Origin: Pseudomonas cavernae
GTDB taxonomy: Bacteria; Pseudomonadota; Gammaproteobacteria; Pseudomonadales; Pseudomonadaceae
Length of the DNA stretch: 64,000 nucleotides
Assembly (NCBI RefSeq): GCF_003595175.1
Contig: NZ_CP032419.1
Coordinates: forward strand, 992,001 to 1,056,000
Reading direction: 5' to 3'
Positions 54,312 to 62,840 of this stretch are shown here, piece after piece (position 1 is the first letter of the stretch; the number at the start of each line of letters is the position of its first letter). Under the pieces are notes generated by a model. That model saw only the letters and a program-made list of their open reading frames with translations, did not search any database and was not told the origin of the DNA. A program made the position numbers and the translations under genes.

Positions 54312-55889
54312 ATGACTGATCCGCATCCCCGCCCTCCGCGCGTCCTGCGCCTGCTAGATCCACATGCGGTGCTGCCACTGGCACGCGTGTTCGTCGTGCT
54401 GGTCGGCCTGTCGCTGATCGCCGGCGTCGCCTGGATGATCTGGAATGCCCGCAGTGTTCAGCTCGAGGAGTCGCAGAAAGAGACCGCGAACCTCGCCTAC
54501 GCCCTGGCCCGGCACGCCCAGGATACCGTGAAAAAGGTCGACACCATGCTCGTCGGCCTGGTCGAGCGCCTGGACGTGGACGGCATGGCACCCCAGGCGC
54601 TGCAACGCTTGCAGCGTCTGCTGCGGCTGCTGGTCGACGCATCACCGGAGCTGCATGGCCTGTTCGCCTACGACCGCGACGGCCGTTGGCTGAGCAGCTC
54701 CTTCGAGCAGAGCGCGGCCGCGGCCAACACCAGCGACCGCGAGTATTTCCGTTACCACCGCGACAACCCCGACCGTGGCCCGCATATCGGCGCCCCGGTG
54801 CGCAGCCGCATCACCGGGGCCTGGGTGATTCCGATCTCGCGCCGCCTCGAGGATGCCCACGGGCGGTTCGCCGGCGTCGTCCTCGCTACTGTGGACATGG
54901 GCTATTTCCAGCGCTTCTACGGCACGTTCGACATCAACCGGCGTGGCGCCCTGTCCCTGACCCTGGACAATGGCACGGTGCTGGTGCGCCACCCCTATAT
55001 GGAGCGCCTGATCGGCGCCAGCCTGGCCACGGGGCCGATCTTCCGCGAGCACTTGCCGCGCAGCCCGGTCGGCAATGCGACACTCACCTCCGTGGTGGAC
55101 GGCGAAGTACGCCTGTACAGCTATCGCCATCTGGAGCACTACCCGCTGGTGGCCACGGCGGCGCTGTCGCAGGCCGAGGTGCTGGCCAACTGGCGCCAGG
55201 ATGCCTATGTGCAACTGGGTGTGGCCACCGCGCTGGCGCTGTTGCTGGGTCTGCTCGGCTTTCATCTGACCCGCCTGATCAAGGCCGGGCTGGCCACCGA
55301 GGCGGAGCTGCTCGGCGCCCGCGACAGTCTGGCGGCGCTCAACCAGCGCCTGGAGAAGCTGGCCCTGGAGGACGAGCTGACCGGCCTGGCCAACCGCCGC
55401 CAGTTCATGGCCGCGCTGGACGAGGAGGTGCTGCGCGCCGCCCGGCATCAGCGGCCACTGGCGCTGCTCATGCTGGATGTCGACCATTTCAAGCAGTTCA
55501 ACGACCTGTACGGTCACAGCGCCGGCGATCAGTGCCTGCGCAGCGTGGCGCAGGTCATCCGTGGCGGGCAGAAGCGCCCGGGCGATCTGGCCGCGCGCTA
55601 TGGCGGCGAGGAGTTCTGCGTGCTGCTGCCAGAAACCGACATGGCGGGCGCCCTGGTGGTTGCCGAACAGATCCGCCAGACCCTGGAGAGCCAGGGCCTG
55701 GTCCATGCCGGCAGCCCGCTGGGGCTGGTCACTTTGAGTGCCGGCGTGCATGCCTTGATCCCGACCGGCGAGGCCGAGAGCGCCGCGCAACTGCTGCACT
55801 GTGCCGACCGCGCGCTGTACCGGGCCAAGGCCAAGGGCCGCAACCGGGTCTGTGGCTTCGATGTCAGCCTGTTCAAGGAAAAGCTCTGA
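54312..55889 (+). CDS. Membrane diguanylate cyclase with periplasmic sensor domain
   Basis: A 525-residue protein making cyclic di-GMP. It has a first membrane helix (about 24-44), a periplasmic region of about 240 residues resembling a double-Cache sensor (with DREYFRYHRDNPD and SGAWVIPISRRL-like blocks), a second helix (about 299-318), then GGDEF. The active site is GGEEF (about residue 431) in ARYGGEEFCVLLPET, and the inhibitory site RxxD is present as RPGD five residues earlier, so product inhibition is likely. LEDELTGLANRRQFM marks the domain start. The ligand is unknown. Confidence 0.92.
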   Translation: MTDPHPRPPRVLRLLDPHAVLPLARVFVVLVGLSLIAGVAWMIWNARSVQLEESQKETANLAYALARHAQDTVKKVDTMLVGLVERLDVDGMAPQALQRLQRLLRLLVDASPELHGLFAYDRDGRWLSSSFEQSAAAANTSDREYFRYHRDNPDRGPHIGAPVRSRITGAWVIPISRRLEDAHGRFAGVVLATVDMGYFQRFYGTFDINRRGALSLTLDNGTVLVRHPYMERLIGASLATGPIFREHLPRSPVGNATLTSVVDGEVRLYSYRHLEHYPLVATAALSQAEVLANWRQDAYVQLGVATALALLLGLLGFHLTRLIKAGLATEAELLGARDSLAALNQRLEKLALEDELTGLANRRQFMAALDEEVLRAARHQRPLALLMLDVDHFKQFNDLYGHSAGDQCLRSVAQVIRGGQKRPGDLAARYGGEEFCVLLPETDMAGALVVAEQIRQTLESQGLVHAGSPLGLVTLSAGVHALIPTGEAESAAQLLHCADRALYRAKAKGRNRVCGFDVSLFKEKL

Positions 55890-55994
55890 GCGCAGCCCGC
55901 CACCGGCGTGAGCGGGTCAGTGCGCGGCCAACTGTATCTGTCGATCCTGACGCACCGGGGCTAAGCTGGCCGTCTGTTGATGCTGGAGAACCTC

Positions 55995-56624
55995 ATGTAC
56001 TGGACGGAATTTCTCACCGTGGCGCTGGTCCACCTGCTGGCCGTGGCCAGCCCGGGGCCGGACTTCGCCATCGTGGTGCGCGAGAGCGTGGCCAACGGCC
56101 GCCGCGCCGGTACCTGGACGGCGCTGGGGGTCGGCGGCGGGATCTTCGTGCATGTCGGCTATTCGCTGCTGGGCATCGGCCTGATCGTGTCGCAGTCGGT
56201 CCTGCTGTTCAACGCGCTGAAATGGCTGGCGGCGGCCTACCTGCTGTACATCGGCATCAAGGCGCTGCGCGCCAAGCCGGCGACGACCAGCCTCGAGTCG
56301 TCCACCGACGCGCCGTTGGAGCGCAGCGCGCGCGGCGCCTTCGTCACCGGCTTCGTCACCAACGGTCTGAATCCCAAGGCCACGCTGTTCTTCCTCTCGC
56401 TGTTCACCGTGGTGATCGACCCGCACACCCCGCTGCTGGTGCAGGCCGGTTACGGCGTCTACCTGGCGCTGGCCACCGCGCTGTGGTTCTGCCTGGTGGC
56501 GCGGCTGTTTAGCCAGGCGCGGGTGCGTGCCGGTTTCGCCCGCATGGGCCACTGGTTCGACCGGGCGATGGGTGCGGTGCTGATCGCCCTGGGCGTCAAG
56601 CTGGCGTTTACCCAGCTGCGCTGA
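55995..56624 (+). CDS. LysE/RhtB-family amino acid exporter
   Basis: A 209-residue inner-membrane protein with six helices. The family opening is LLAVASPGPDFAIVVRESVANGRRAG, and FVTGFVTNGLNPKATLFFLSLFTVV is the conserved central region of LysE/RhtB exporters, which release basic amino acids, homoserine or threonine. ATG 55995 has GGAGAA eight bases upstream. An ATG 18 bp earlier is in frame. The preceding gene is the diguanylate cyclase, 105 bp away. The exact substrate is unknown. Confidence 0.88.
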   Translation: MYWTEFLTVALVHLLAVASPGPDFAIVVRESVANGRRAGTWTALGVGGGIFVHVGYSLLGIGLIVSQSVLLFNALKWLAAAYLLYIGIKALRAKPATTSLESSTDAPLERSARGAFVTGFVTNGLNPKATLFFLSLFTVVIDPHTPLLVQAGYGVYLALATALWFCLVARLFSQARVRAGFARMGHWFDRAMGAVLIALGVKLAFTQLR

Positions 56625-56646
56625 GGTGATCACGGAGCGCTAGCTG

Positions 56647-56721
56647 GTAGGGTGGCGTTGAGCGCAGCGATACCCACGCGGTTGCCGCTGATGGGTATCG
56701 CTGCGCTCAACCCATCCTACG
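56647..56721. repeat. GTAGGGTGGCGTTGAG-type palindrome
   Basis: GTTGAGCGCAGCGATACCCA pairs with GGGTATCGCTGCGCTCAACC. The ends are GGTAGGGTGG and CCATCCTACG. It is the same type as the element at 62525-62597, which has almost the same stem. Confidence 0.85.
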
Positions 56722-56759
56722 GTCCTACCAAGCCTGCGCCCGTGAGTATTTTCTGCCGG

Positions 56760-56796
56760 CGTAAGGGTGGATAAGCAAAGCGGTATCCACCCTACC
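56760..56796. repeat. Short GGGTGGATAAG palindrome
   Basis: AAGGGTGGATA and TATCCACCCT pair around a GCAAAGCGG loop. It is related to the right part of the element at 3388-3473. Confidence 0.75.
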
Positions 56797-56811
56797 AAGC
56801 CTGCCAGTCCG

Positions 56812-56844
56812 TGTAGGGTGGAAAACTGCGGAGCATTTTCCACC
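56812..56844. repeat. Short GTGTAGGGTGGAAAA palindrome
   Basis: GGTGGAAAAC and TTTTCCACC pair around a GC-rich loop. It is close to the left part of the 3388-3473 element (GTGGAAAAC...GTTTTCCAC). The right CCTAC end is absent. Confidence 0.75.
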
Positions 56845-56859
56845 GATGGCCAGGTCCGG

Positions 56860-56890
56860 CGCTCGGCTCGCGAGACGTTGAACAGGTTCT
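56860..56890 (+). repeat. Right-end fragment of the long palindromic element
   Basis: GCTCGCGAGACGTTGAACAGG followed by TTCT resembles the right end of copies A-E (GCTCGCGAGATCGTAAACAGG...). No left arm or centre precedes it, so it is a half copy abutting the complete copy E. Confidence 0.65.
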
Positions 56891-57033
56891 AAGAACCTGT
56901 CTACGATCTGCTGCGCGTCGGTCAAACTGCGTTGAAAACGGCTTCGGAATGCTCATTTACAACGCGTAAACTCCGCTTCCTCAGCCGTTTTCGCCTTGTT
57001 TGACTCTAGCTCGCGAGATCGTAAACAGGTTCT
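56891..57033 (+). repeat. Long palindromic element, copy E
   Basis: A short complete copy. Ends AGAACCTGT and ACAGGTTCT pair, as do TACGATCT/AGATCGTA and GAAAACGGCT/AGCCGTTTTC. The centre is TTTACAACGCGTAAA. It ends 17 bp before the MocR gene's stop. It is closest to copy A but lacks the extra left module. Confidence 0.88.
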
Positions 57034-57049
57034 AACTCGCAATCGCGGC

Positions 57050-58459
57050 TCAAAACGCCGCGAGAATCCGCCCGAGCACTTCCATCGCCCGTTCGCTCTG
57101 CGCCGTCCAGGGGTGGCCGTGGTTCAGCCGCGCGCAGTTGCGAAAGCCGCGGGTGGCGGAGAAGATCGGCCCCGGGGCGAGGCTGATGCCCTGGGCCAGG
57201 GCCAACTGGAACAGCTGCAGGGAATCCACCGCCTCGGGGAATTCGAACCACAGGAAGTAGCCGCCGCTGGGCCGGCTGACCCGCGTGCCGGGCGGGAAAT
57301 GCCGGGCGGCGGAGGCGAGCATGGCATCCTGCTGGCTTTCCAGGGCGTGGCGCAGCTTGCGCAGGTGGCGGTCGTAGCCGCCGTGCTGCAGGTAGTCGGC
57401 GATCGCCGCTTGGGCCGGCACCGAGGGCGAGATGGTGGTCATCAGCTTGAGCCGGCTGATCTGCTCGGCATAGCGGCCGCCGGCCACCCAGCCGACCCGG
57501 TAACCCGGCGCCAGGCTCTTGGAAAACGAGCCGCAGTGCATCACCAGGCCGTCGCGGTCGAAGCTCTTCACCGGCTTCGGCGGCTGGCTGCCATAGTACA
57601 GCTCGGCGTACACGTCGTCCTCGATCAGCGGCACCTGATGCTGCTGCAGCAACTCATACAGCGCGCGTTTCTTCTCCTCGCTCATGCTCGCGCCGAGCGG
57701 GTTCTGCAGGCTGCTCATGAACCAGCAGGCCTTGACCGGCAGGCGCGCCAGGCTGTCGGCCAGGGTCGCCAGGTCGATGCCTTCGCGCGGGTGCACGGGG
57801 ATTTCCACCGCCTGCAGCTGCAGGCGTTCGAGCACCTGCAGGGTGGCGTAGAAGGCTGGCGCCTCGATGGCCACCAGGTCGCCGGGGCTGGTCACGCATT
57901 GCAGACACAGGTTGAGCGCCTCCAGCGCGCCGTTGCTGATCACCAACTCCTCCAGCGCCAGGCGCACACCGCTGACCATGTAGCGCAGGGCGATCTGCCG
58001 GCGCAGATCGGGGTTGCCGGCGGTCATGTCGGCGATCACCGCGTGCGCCGGCATGTCGCGTAGGGCGTGGGCCATCGAGCGGGCCAGGCGCGGCAGGGGG
58101 AACAGTTCGGGGCTGGGGAAGGCCGAGCCGAAGGGCACGGTGTGCGGGTCCTTCAGCGAGTCGAGCACGGAGAACACCAGTTCGCTGACATCCACCGCGG
58201 TGGTGCGCGCGCTCTGGGCGCTGGTTTCCTGCTCGGCCAGTGGGTGCTGCGCGAGTTCGCGGACGAAGTAGCCGGAGCGCGGCCGGGCGCTGATCAGCCC
58301 GCGGTCCTCCAGCAGGTAGTAAGCCTGGAACACGGTGGACGGGCTGACCCCGTAGGTACGGCTGGCATGCCGCACCGAGGGCACCTTGTCGCCGGGGGCG
58401 AGCATCCCGGAGCGGATCAGTTGGGCAATCTGGTCGGCGAATTTCTCGTAGCGTTTCAT
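57050..58459 (-). CDS. MocR-type GntR regulator with aminotransferase domain
   Basis: A 469-residue protein with an N-terminal GntR winged helix (about 1-75, with YGVSPSTVFQAYYLLEDRGLISARPRSGYFV) and a C-terminal fold-type I aminotransferase domain. The PLP lysine is in GSFSKSLAPGYRVGW and the Asp contacting the pyridine nitrogen lies in IEDDVYAELYYG. Such proteins regulate amino-acid or vitamin B6-related genes using PLP as sensor. Target genes are not evident; the neighbouring exporter is a candidate but is on the other side of repeats. ATG 58459 is chosen. An earlier in-frame start crosses the divergent region. Confidence 0.88.
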   Translation of the reverse strand: MKRYEKFADQIAQLIRSGMLAPGDKVPSVRHASRTYGVSPSTVFQAYYLLEDRGLISARPRSGYFVRELAQHPLAEQETSAQSARTTAVDVSELVFSVLDSLKDPHTVPFGSAFPSPELFPLPRLARSMAHALRDMPAHAVIADMTAGNPDLRRQIALRYMVSGVRLALEELVISNGALEALNLCLQCVTSPGDLVAIEAPAFYATLQVLERLQLQAVEIPVHPREGIDLATLADSLARLPVKACWFMSSLQNPLGASMSEEKKRALYELLQQHQVPLIEDDVYAELYYGSQPPKPVKSFDRDGLVMHCGSFSKSLAPGYRVGWVAGGRYAEQISRLKLMTTISPSVPAQAAIADYLQHGGYDRHLRKLRHALESQQDAMLASAARHFPPGTRVSRPSGGYFLWFEFPEAVDSLQLFQLALAQGISLAPGPIFSATRGFRNCARLNHGHPWTAQSERAMEVLGRILAAF

Positions 58460-58523
58460 CGTATCCGTGCGGGCGGCCAGCAGGTGCCCACACTCTACGG
58501 CGAGTGGCACGGCCATGCGATGG

Positions 58524-59939
58524 TCAGCGCAGCCGCGGGACGATGAAGATGCTGTCGGCCTGCGCCCGTTCATCCGCCATGGCCAGGTTGCGCACCTGGA
58601 AATGCAGCGGCGTGGTACCGCCCGGCGCCTGCGCGGCGGTCAGGGTCACACTCACCGGCACCTCGAGGATTTCCCCCGCCGCCAGGCTCAACTGGCGCGG
58701 GCCATCGAGGCGCAAGTGCGCCTCATCCAGCAGGCTCAGGGCATAGCGCTGCGGTTGCTGGGTCTTGTTGATCAGCTTCAGGCGGTAGACGTTCTCGATC
58801 TGTCCGGCGGCGTTCTCGCGGAACAGGCTGCGGTCCTTGGCGACCTCGAGGGACACCAGCGGGCGCTCGTCCAGGGCCCAGACGAAGGTACCGAGCATCA
58901 GCAGCAGGGCGCCGGCGTAGCCGAGCAGGCGTGGGCGCAGCAGGTGGCTGGTGCCGCCGTGCAGCACGCGTTCGGAGGCGTAGCGCACCAGGCCGCGGGC
59001 GTAGCCCATCTTGTCCATGATCGAGTCGCAGGCGTCGATGCAGGCGGCGCAGCCGATGCAGTCGACCTGCAGACCGTCGCGGATGTCGATGCCGGTGGGG
59101 CAGACCTGCACGCACAGCTGGCAGTCGATGCAGTCGCCCAGGCCTTCGGCGCGGTGGTTGCTGTCCTTCTTGCGCGGGCCGCGGCGCTCACCGCGGGCGG
59201 CATCGTAGGCGACGGTCAGGGTGTCGCGGTCGAACATCACGCTCTGGAAGCGCGCATAGGGGCACATATGCACGCAGACCTTCTCGCGCAGCCAGCCGGC
59301 GTTGAGGTAGGTGGCGGTGGTGAAGAACAGGATCCAGAACAGCGTGGCGCCTTCCAGTTGCAGGCGCAGCAGTTCCAGTGCCAGCGGGCGGATCGGCGTG
59401 AAGTAGCCGACGAAGGTCAGCGCCGTGGCCAGGCTCACCGCCAGCCAGAGGAAATGTTTGGCGCTGCGGCGCAGCAGCTTGGTCGGCGACCAGGGTGCGG
59501 CATCCAGGCGGATGCGCTGGTGGCGCTCGCCCTCGGTGTGCCGCTCCACCCACATGAAGATCCAGGTCCACACGCTCTGCGGACAGCTGTAGCCGCACCA
59601 GACGCGGCCGGCGAACACGGTGATGGCGAACAGGCCGAAGGCGCAGATGATCAGCAGTGCCGACAGCAGGATGAAGTCCTGCGGCCAGAAGGTCGCGCCG
59701 AAGATGTAGTAGCGGTGTTCGGCGAGGTTCCACAGCACCGCCTGGCGGCCGTCCCAGTCCAGCCAGGCGGTGCCGAAGAACAGCAGGAGCAGCAGGCCGG
59801 CGCCGTAGCGGCGCAGGTTGCGGAAACGCCCGCTGAAACTGCGGGTGTGGATCGGCCCGCCGGCCAGGGATGGCGTCAGGCGGACGGGTTGGCGCGGGTC
59901 GATACTCTCGACGATCTGCGCGGGGATGCGCTCGCTCAT
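58524..59939 (-). CDS. ccoG: Cytochrome c oxidase accessory protein CcoG
   Basis: A 471-residue membrane iron-sulfur protein (RdxA/FixG family) that helps supply copper to the cbb3 oxidase. Helices in the N-terminal half surround WCGYSCPQSVWTWIFMWVER. The two 4Fe-4S ferredoxin-type clusters are in CIDCQLCVQVCPTGID and CIGCAACIDACD, and CVHMCPYARFQ adds a third Cys block. The C-terminal part is an Ig-like periplasmic domain (about 360-471). It is isolated from ccoNOP genes here, which is unusual. Confidence 0.94.
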   Translation of the reverse strand: MSERIPAQIVESIDPRQPVRLTPSLAGGPIHTRSFSGRFRNLRRYGAGLLLLLFFGTAWLDWDGRQAVLWNLAEHRYYIFGATFWPQDFILLSALLIICAFGLFAITVFAGRVWCGYSCPQSVWTWIFMWVERHTEGERHQRIRLDAAPWSPTKLLRRSAKHFLWLAVSLATALTFVGYFTPIRPLALELLRLQLEGATLFWILFFTTATYLNAGWLREKVCVHMCPYARFQSVMFDRDTLTVAYDAARGERRGPRKKDSNHRAEGLGDCIDCQLCVQVCPTGIDIRDGLQVDCIGCAACIDACDSIMDKMGYARGLVRYASERVLHGGTSHLLRPRLLGYAGALLLMLGTFVWALDERPLVSLEVAKDRSLFRENAAGQIENVYRLKLINKTQQPQRYALSLLDEAHLRLDGPRQLSLAAGEILEVPVSVTLTAAQAPGGTTPLHFQVRNLAMADERAQADSIFIVPRLR

Positions 59940-60333
59940 GGGCTGTAGGGCTCTTCAGGCTTCAACTGGCGGGCACTATGCGAGCACGGCTGTGTCGATA
60001 ACAGACTCAGGTTGATGGATAAAAACCAGATCAGATGGCGACCAAGAGCAGTGAAGTATGTGCTGGTGGTCAGATTCGTGGGTTAGCCGTAGGCGTAACC
60101 CACCGACCAGGTTGGACGCCGATGTCCAGGGCGGCGCCGCTGGTGGGTTACGCCGCTGCGCGGCTAACCCACCCGACAAAAGCTGTGCTGGGGCGTGGCT
60201 TTTGCTGTTGCTGGGTTTCGTGCCGCAGCCCAGCCTAGGTCATCTGCTCCGTATTTTTCTGCTCGATCTGCGGCTGTTTTGCCTGGTTGGTCTTGCGCAT
60301 AGTGCCTAGGCATCCAGATGTGCGAGGCAGCCG
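59940..60333. other. 394-bp intergenic region between ccoG and cysI
   Basis: It holds the divergent promoters of ccoG (minus) and the sulfite reductase gene (plus). A palindromic repeat (60077-60176) fills its centre. I looked for an ANR/FNR box (TTGAT-N4-ATCAA) near ccoG and saw none. No gene is convincing here. The plus-strand frames at 60035-60309 are not protein-like. Confidence 0.5.
60077..60176. repeat. GGGTTAGCCG palindrome
   Basis: Ends GTGGGTTAGCCG and CGGCTAACCCAC pair, and GGCGTAACCCACC pairs with GGTGGGTTACGCC inside. It is a nested imperfect palindrome that differs in sequence from the GTAGGGTGGA type but has a similar build. Confidence 0.85.
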
Positions 60334-62004
60334 ATGTATCAATACGACCATTACGACCATGCGCTGGTGCGCGAGCGCGTCGCGCAGTTCCGCGATCAGG
60401 TCCGCCGCCGCCTGGGCGACGAGCTGAGCGAGGAGGAGTTCCTGCCGCTGCGCCTGCAGAACGGCCTGTACCTGCAGAAGCATGCTTACATGCTGCGCGT
60501 GGCGATTCCCTACGGCACCCTGTCGGCGCGGCAGCTGCGCACCCTGGCGCAGATCGCCCGCGCGCATGACCGCGGCTACGGCCACTTCACCACGCGGCAG
60601 AACCTCCAGTTCAACTGGATCGAGCTGGAGCAGGTGCCGGACATCCTCGAACAGCTGGCCGCGGTGGAGATGCACGCGATCCAGACCTCCGGCAACTGCG
60701 TGCGCAACGTCACCACCGAGGCCTTCGCCGGGGTGGCCGCCGACGAGCTGGTCGACCCGCGACCGCTGGCGGAAATCCTGCGTCAATGGTCGACGGTCAA
60801 CCCGGAATTCCTGTTCCTGCCGCGCAAGTTCAAGATCGCCCTGAACGCCGCCGAGCAGGATCGCGCGGCGGTGCAGGTGCACGATATCGGCATCAACCTG
60901 TACCGCGACGACGCGGGCGAACTGCTGCTGCGCGTGCTGGTCGGCGGCGGTTTGGGGCGCACGCCGATCATCGGCAGCACGATCCGCGACGGTCTGCCGT
61001 GGCGCCATCTGCTCAGCTATGTCGAGGCGATCCTGCGGGTGTACAACCGCCACGGCCGGCGCGACAACAAGTACAAGGCGCGGATCAAGATCCTGGTCAA
61101 GGCGCTGGGTATCGAGGCCTTCGCCCGCGAGGTGGAAGAGGAGTGGGCGCAGATCAAGGACGGCCCGGCCGAGCTGACGCCCGAGGAATACGCGCGGGTC
61201 GCCGGCCAGTTCCAGCCACCGGCCTATGCGCCGCAGGCCGGCATCGACCTGGAGTTCGGCAGCCAATTGCAGCGCGAGCCGGCGTTCGCCCGCTGGGCCT
61301 CGCGCAATGTGCAGCCGCACAAGGTGGCCGGCTACGCCAGCGTGGTGCTGTCGACCAAGCCGGGCCCGAACGCGCCGCCCGGCGATGTCACCGCCGCGCA
61401 GATGGAGGCGGTGGCCGATTGGGCCGAGCAGTTCGGCTTCGGCGAAATCCGCGTCAGCCACGAGCAGAATCTGGTGTTACCGGACGTGCGCCAGACCGAG
61501 CTGTTCGCCCTCTGGCAGCAGGCCCGCGCGGCCGGGCTGGCGACGCCGAACATCGGCCTGCTCAGCGACATCATCGCCTGCCCGGGCGGCGACTACTGCT
61601 CGCTGGCCAACGCCAAGTCGATCCCCATCGCCCAGGCGATCCAGCAGCGTTTCGAGGACCTCGACTACCTGCACGACATCGGTGCGCTGAGCCTGAACAT
61701 CTCCGGCTGCATGAACGCCTGCGGCCACCACCACATCGGCAATATCGGCATCCTCGGCGTGGATAAGAACGGCAGCGAGTGGTACCAGATCACCCTCGGC
61801 GGCGCCCAGGGCAATGCCAGCGCGCTGGGCAAGGTGATAGGCCCGGCGTTCAGCGCCGAGGAGGTGGCGGAGGTGATCGAGCGGGTCATTCAGGTCTATC
61901 TCGAACAGCGCGACGAGGGCGAGCCGTTCGTCGACACCTGCGCGCGCATCGGCCTGGAGCCGTTCAAGGCGCGGGTCTATCGCCAGCAGGAGCAGCCGGC
62001 ATGA
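60334..62004 (+). CDS. cysI: Sulfite (or nitrite) reductase hemoprotein, CysI type
   Basis: A 556-residue enzyme carrying sirohaem and a 4Fe-4S cluster, reducing sulfite to sulfide (nitrite is also possible in this superfamily). The cluster ligands are ACPGGDYC and SGCMNACGHH. RQNLQFNWIELEQ and the RNVTTEAFAG region are conserved in the family. In P. aeruginosa the sulfite reductase hemoprotein is paired, as here, with a DUF934 gene overlapping its stop (ATGA). I therefore favour sulfite assimilation. Confidence 0.88.
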   Translation: MYQYDHYDHALVRERVAQFRDQVRRRLGDELSEEEFLPLRLQNGLYLQKHAYMLRVAIPYGTLSARQLRTLAQIARAHDRGYGHFTTRQNLQFNWIELEQVPDILEQLAAVEMHAIQTSGNCVRNVTTEAFAGVAADELVDPRPLAEILRQWSTVNPEFLFLPRKFKIALNAAEQDRAAVQVHDIGINLYRDDAGELLLRVLVGGGLGRTPIIGSTIRDGLPWRHLLSYVEAILRVYNRHGRRDNKYKARIKILVKALGIEAFAREVEEEWAQIKDGPAELTPEEYARVAGQFQPPAYAPQAGIDLEFGSQLQREPAFARWASRNVQPHKVAGYASVVLSTKPGPNAPPGDVTAAQMEAVADWAEQFGFGEIRVSHEQNLVLPDVRQTELFALWQQARAAGLATPNIGLLSDIIACPGGDYCSLANAKSIPIAQAIQQRFEDLDYLHDIGALSLNISGCMNACGHHHIGNIGILGVDKNGSEWYQITLGGAQGNASALGKVIGPAFSAEEVAEVIERVIQVYLEQRDEGEPFVDTCARIGLEPFKARVYRQQEQPA

Positions 62005-62513
62005 ACAACTTGATCAAGCTGCTGGACGGTGTGGCGCAAATCGTCACCGACGATCCTTGGCGGCTGGTGCGCGAGGCGCAGGCGGCGGACGAGCCGGCGG
62101 GGCCGCTGATCCTGCCGCTGGAGCTGTGGCGCACGCGGCAGAGCGCCGCGGTGCTGGCCGGGCTGGCCGTCAGTGCCGACGGCCTGTGGTTGGCACCGGA
62201 CGACGATGCGGAAAGCCTGGGCGAGCTGTTGCCGGCGCTGCCGCTGCTCGCCGTGGACTTTCCCAGCTTCCGCGACGGTCGCGGCTACAGCCAGGCCTAC
62301 CTGCTGCGTTCGCGCCTGGGCTGGCGCGGCGAGTTGCGCGCGGTCGGCGACGTGCTGCGCGACCAGCTCAGCCACATGCGCCAGTGCGGTTTCGATGCCT
62401 TCGCCGTGCGCGCCGACAAGTCGGTGGACGATGCCCTGCTCGGCCTGGCCGGCATGAGCGTGCTCTATGGCCGCTCGGTGATCGAGCCGCGGCCGCTATT
62501 CCGCCGCCGCTGA
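62001..62513 (+). CDS. DUF934 domain protein (sulfite reductase partner)
   Basis: A 170-residue protein whose central block LLAVDFPSFRDGRGYSQAYLLRSRLGWRGELRAVGDVLRDQ and YMRRCGFDAF-like (HMRQCGFDAFAVR) are the DUF934 signature. It starts in the last codon of cysI and is thus coupled to it. The family is assumed to help electron supply or assembly of CysI; its role is not biochemically established as far as I know. Confidence 0.87.
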   Translation: MNNLIKLLDGVAQIVTDDPWRLVREAQAADEPAGPLILPLELWRTRQSAAVLAGLAVSADGLWLAPDDDAESLGELLPALPLLAVDFPSFRDGRGYSQAYLLRSRLGWRGELRAVGDVLRDQLSHMRQCGFDAFAVRADKSVDDALLGLAGMSVLYGRSVIEPRPLFRRR

Positions 62514-62524
62514 GGGGTAGAGCC

Positions 62525-62597
62525 GTAGGTTGGGTTGAGCGCAGCGATACCCAAGGAACCGATGCCGATGGGTATCGCTGCGCTCAACCCATCCTAC
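62525..62597. repeat. GTAGGTTGGGTTGAGC-type palindrome
   Basis: GGTTGAGCGCAGCGATACCC pairs with GGGTATCGCTGCGCTCAACC, the same stem as 56647-56721 but a different loop. The ends are GTAGG and CCTAC. It comes 11 bp after the DUF934 stop. Confidence 0.88.
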
Positions 62598-62687
62598 TCA
62601 GGCGCCTCGAGGTTATCCGCGCAGGTGGCTGAGCCGTGTAGGTCAAACACAGGCTATGTCCTCGTCACGTGTCACAACCACCGCGCC

Positions 62688-62786
62688 GCTCCGGCTCCTG
62701 GGGGAGAGGGAAATCAGGCCGGGAAAGGCGTTGACCTGAGCGCTCCGCCCCTCTCCCTAGCCCTCTCCCTCGGAGGGGCGAGGGGA
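62688..62786. repeat. CCCTCTCCCT-type intergenic repeat
   Basis: GGGGGAGAGGGAAA and CCCTCTCCCT pair across about 45 bp, with a second CCCTCTCCC and a GGAGGGGCGAGGGG tail. This kind of CT-rich element is common in pseudomonad and xanthomonad intergenic DNA as I recall. It may act with the terminator that follows. Confidence 0.65.
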
Positions 62787-62793
62787 TAAAAAC

Positions 62794-62821
62794 AAAAAGC
62801 CCCGCATCGGCGGGGCTTTTT
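62794..62821. terminator. Bidirectional terminator between DUF934 gene and thiolase
   Basis: AAAAAGCCCCGC and GCGGGGCTTTTT pair around ATCG, with A and T tracts on both sides. It lies 20 bp from the thiolase stop. Confidence 0.92.
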
Positions 62822-62840
62822 GGTCTTTACGGTGAGGTGA

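Noticed and set aside
59940..60080. An ANR/FNR binding site in front of ccoG
   Set aside because: TTGAT occurs near 60013, but the second half-site ATCAA at the right spacing is missing.
62535..62789. An open frame over the repeats before the thiolase
   Set aside because: It is made of palindrome and CT-rich repeat sequence and has no protein-like features.
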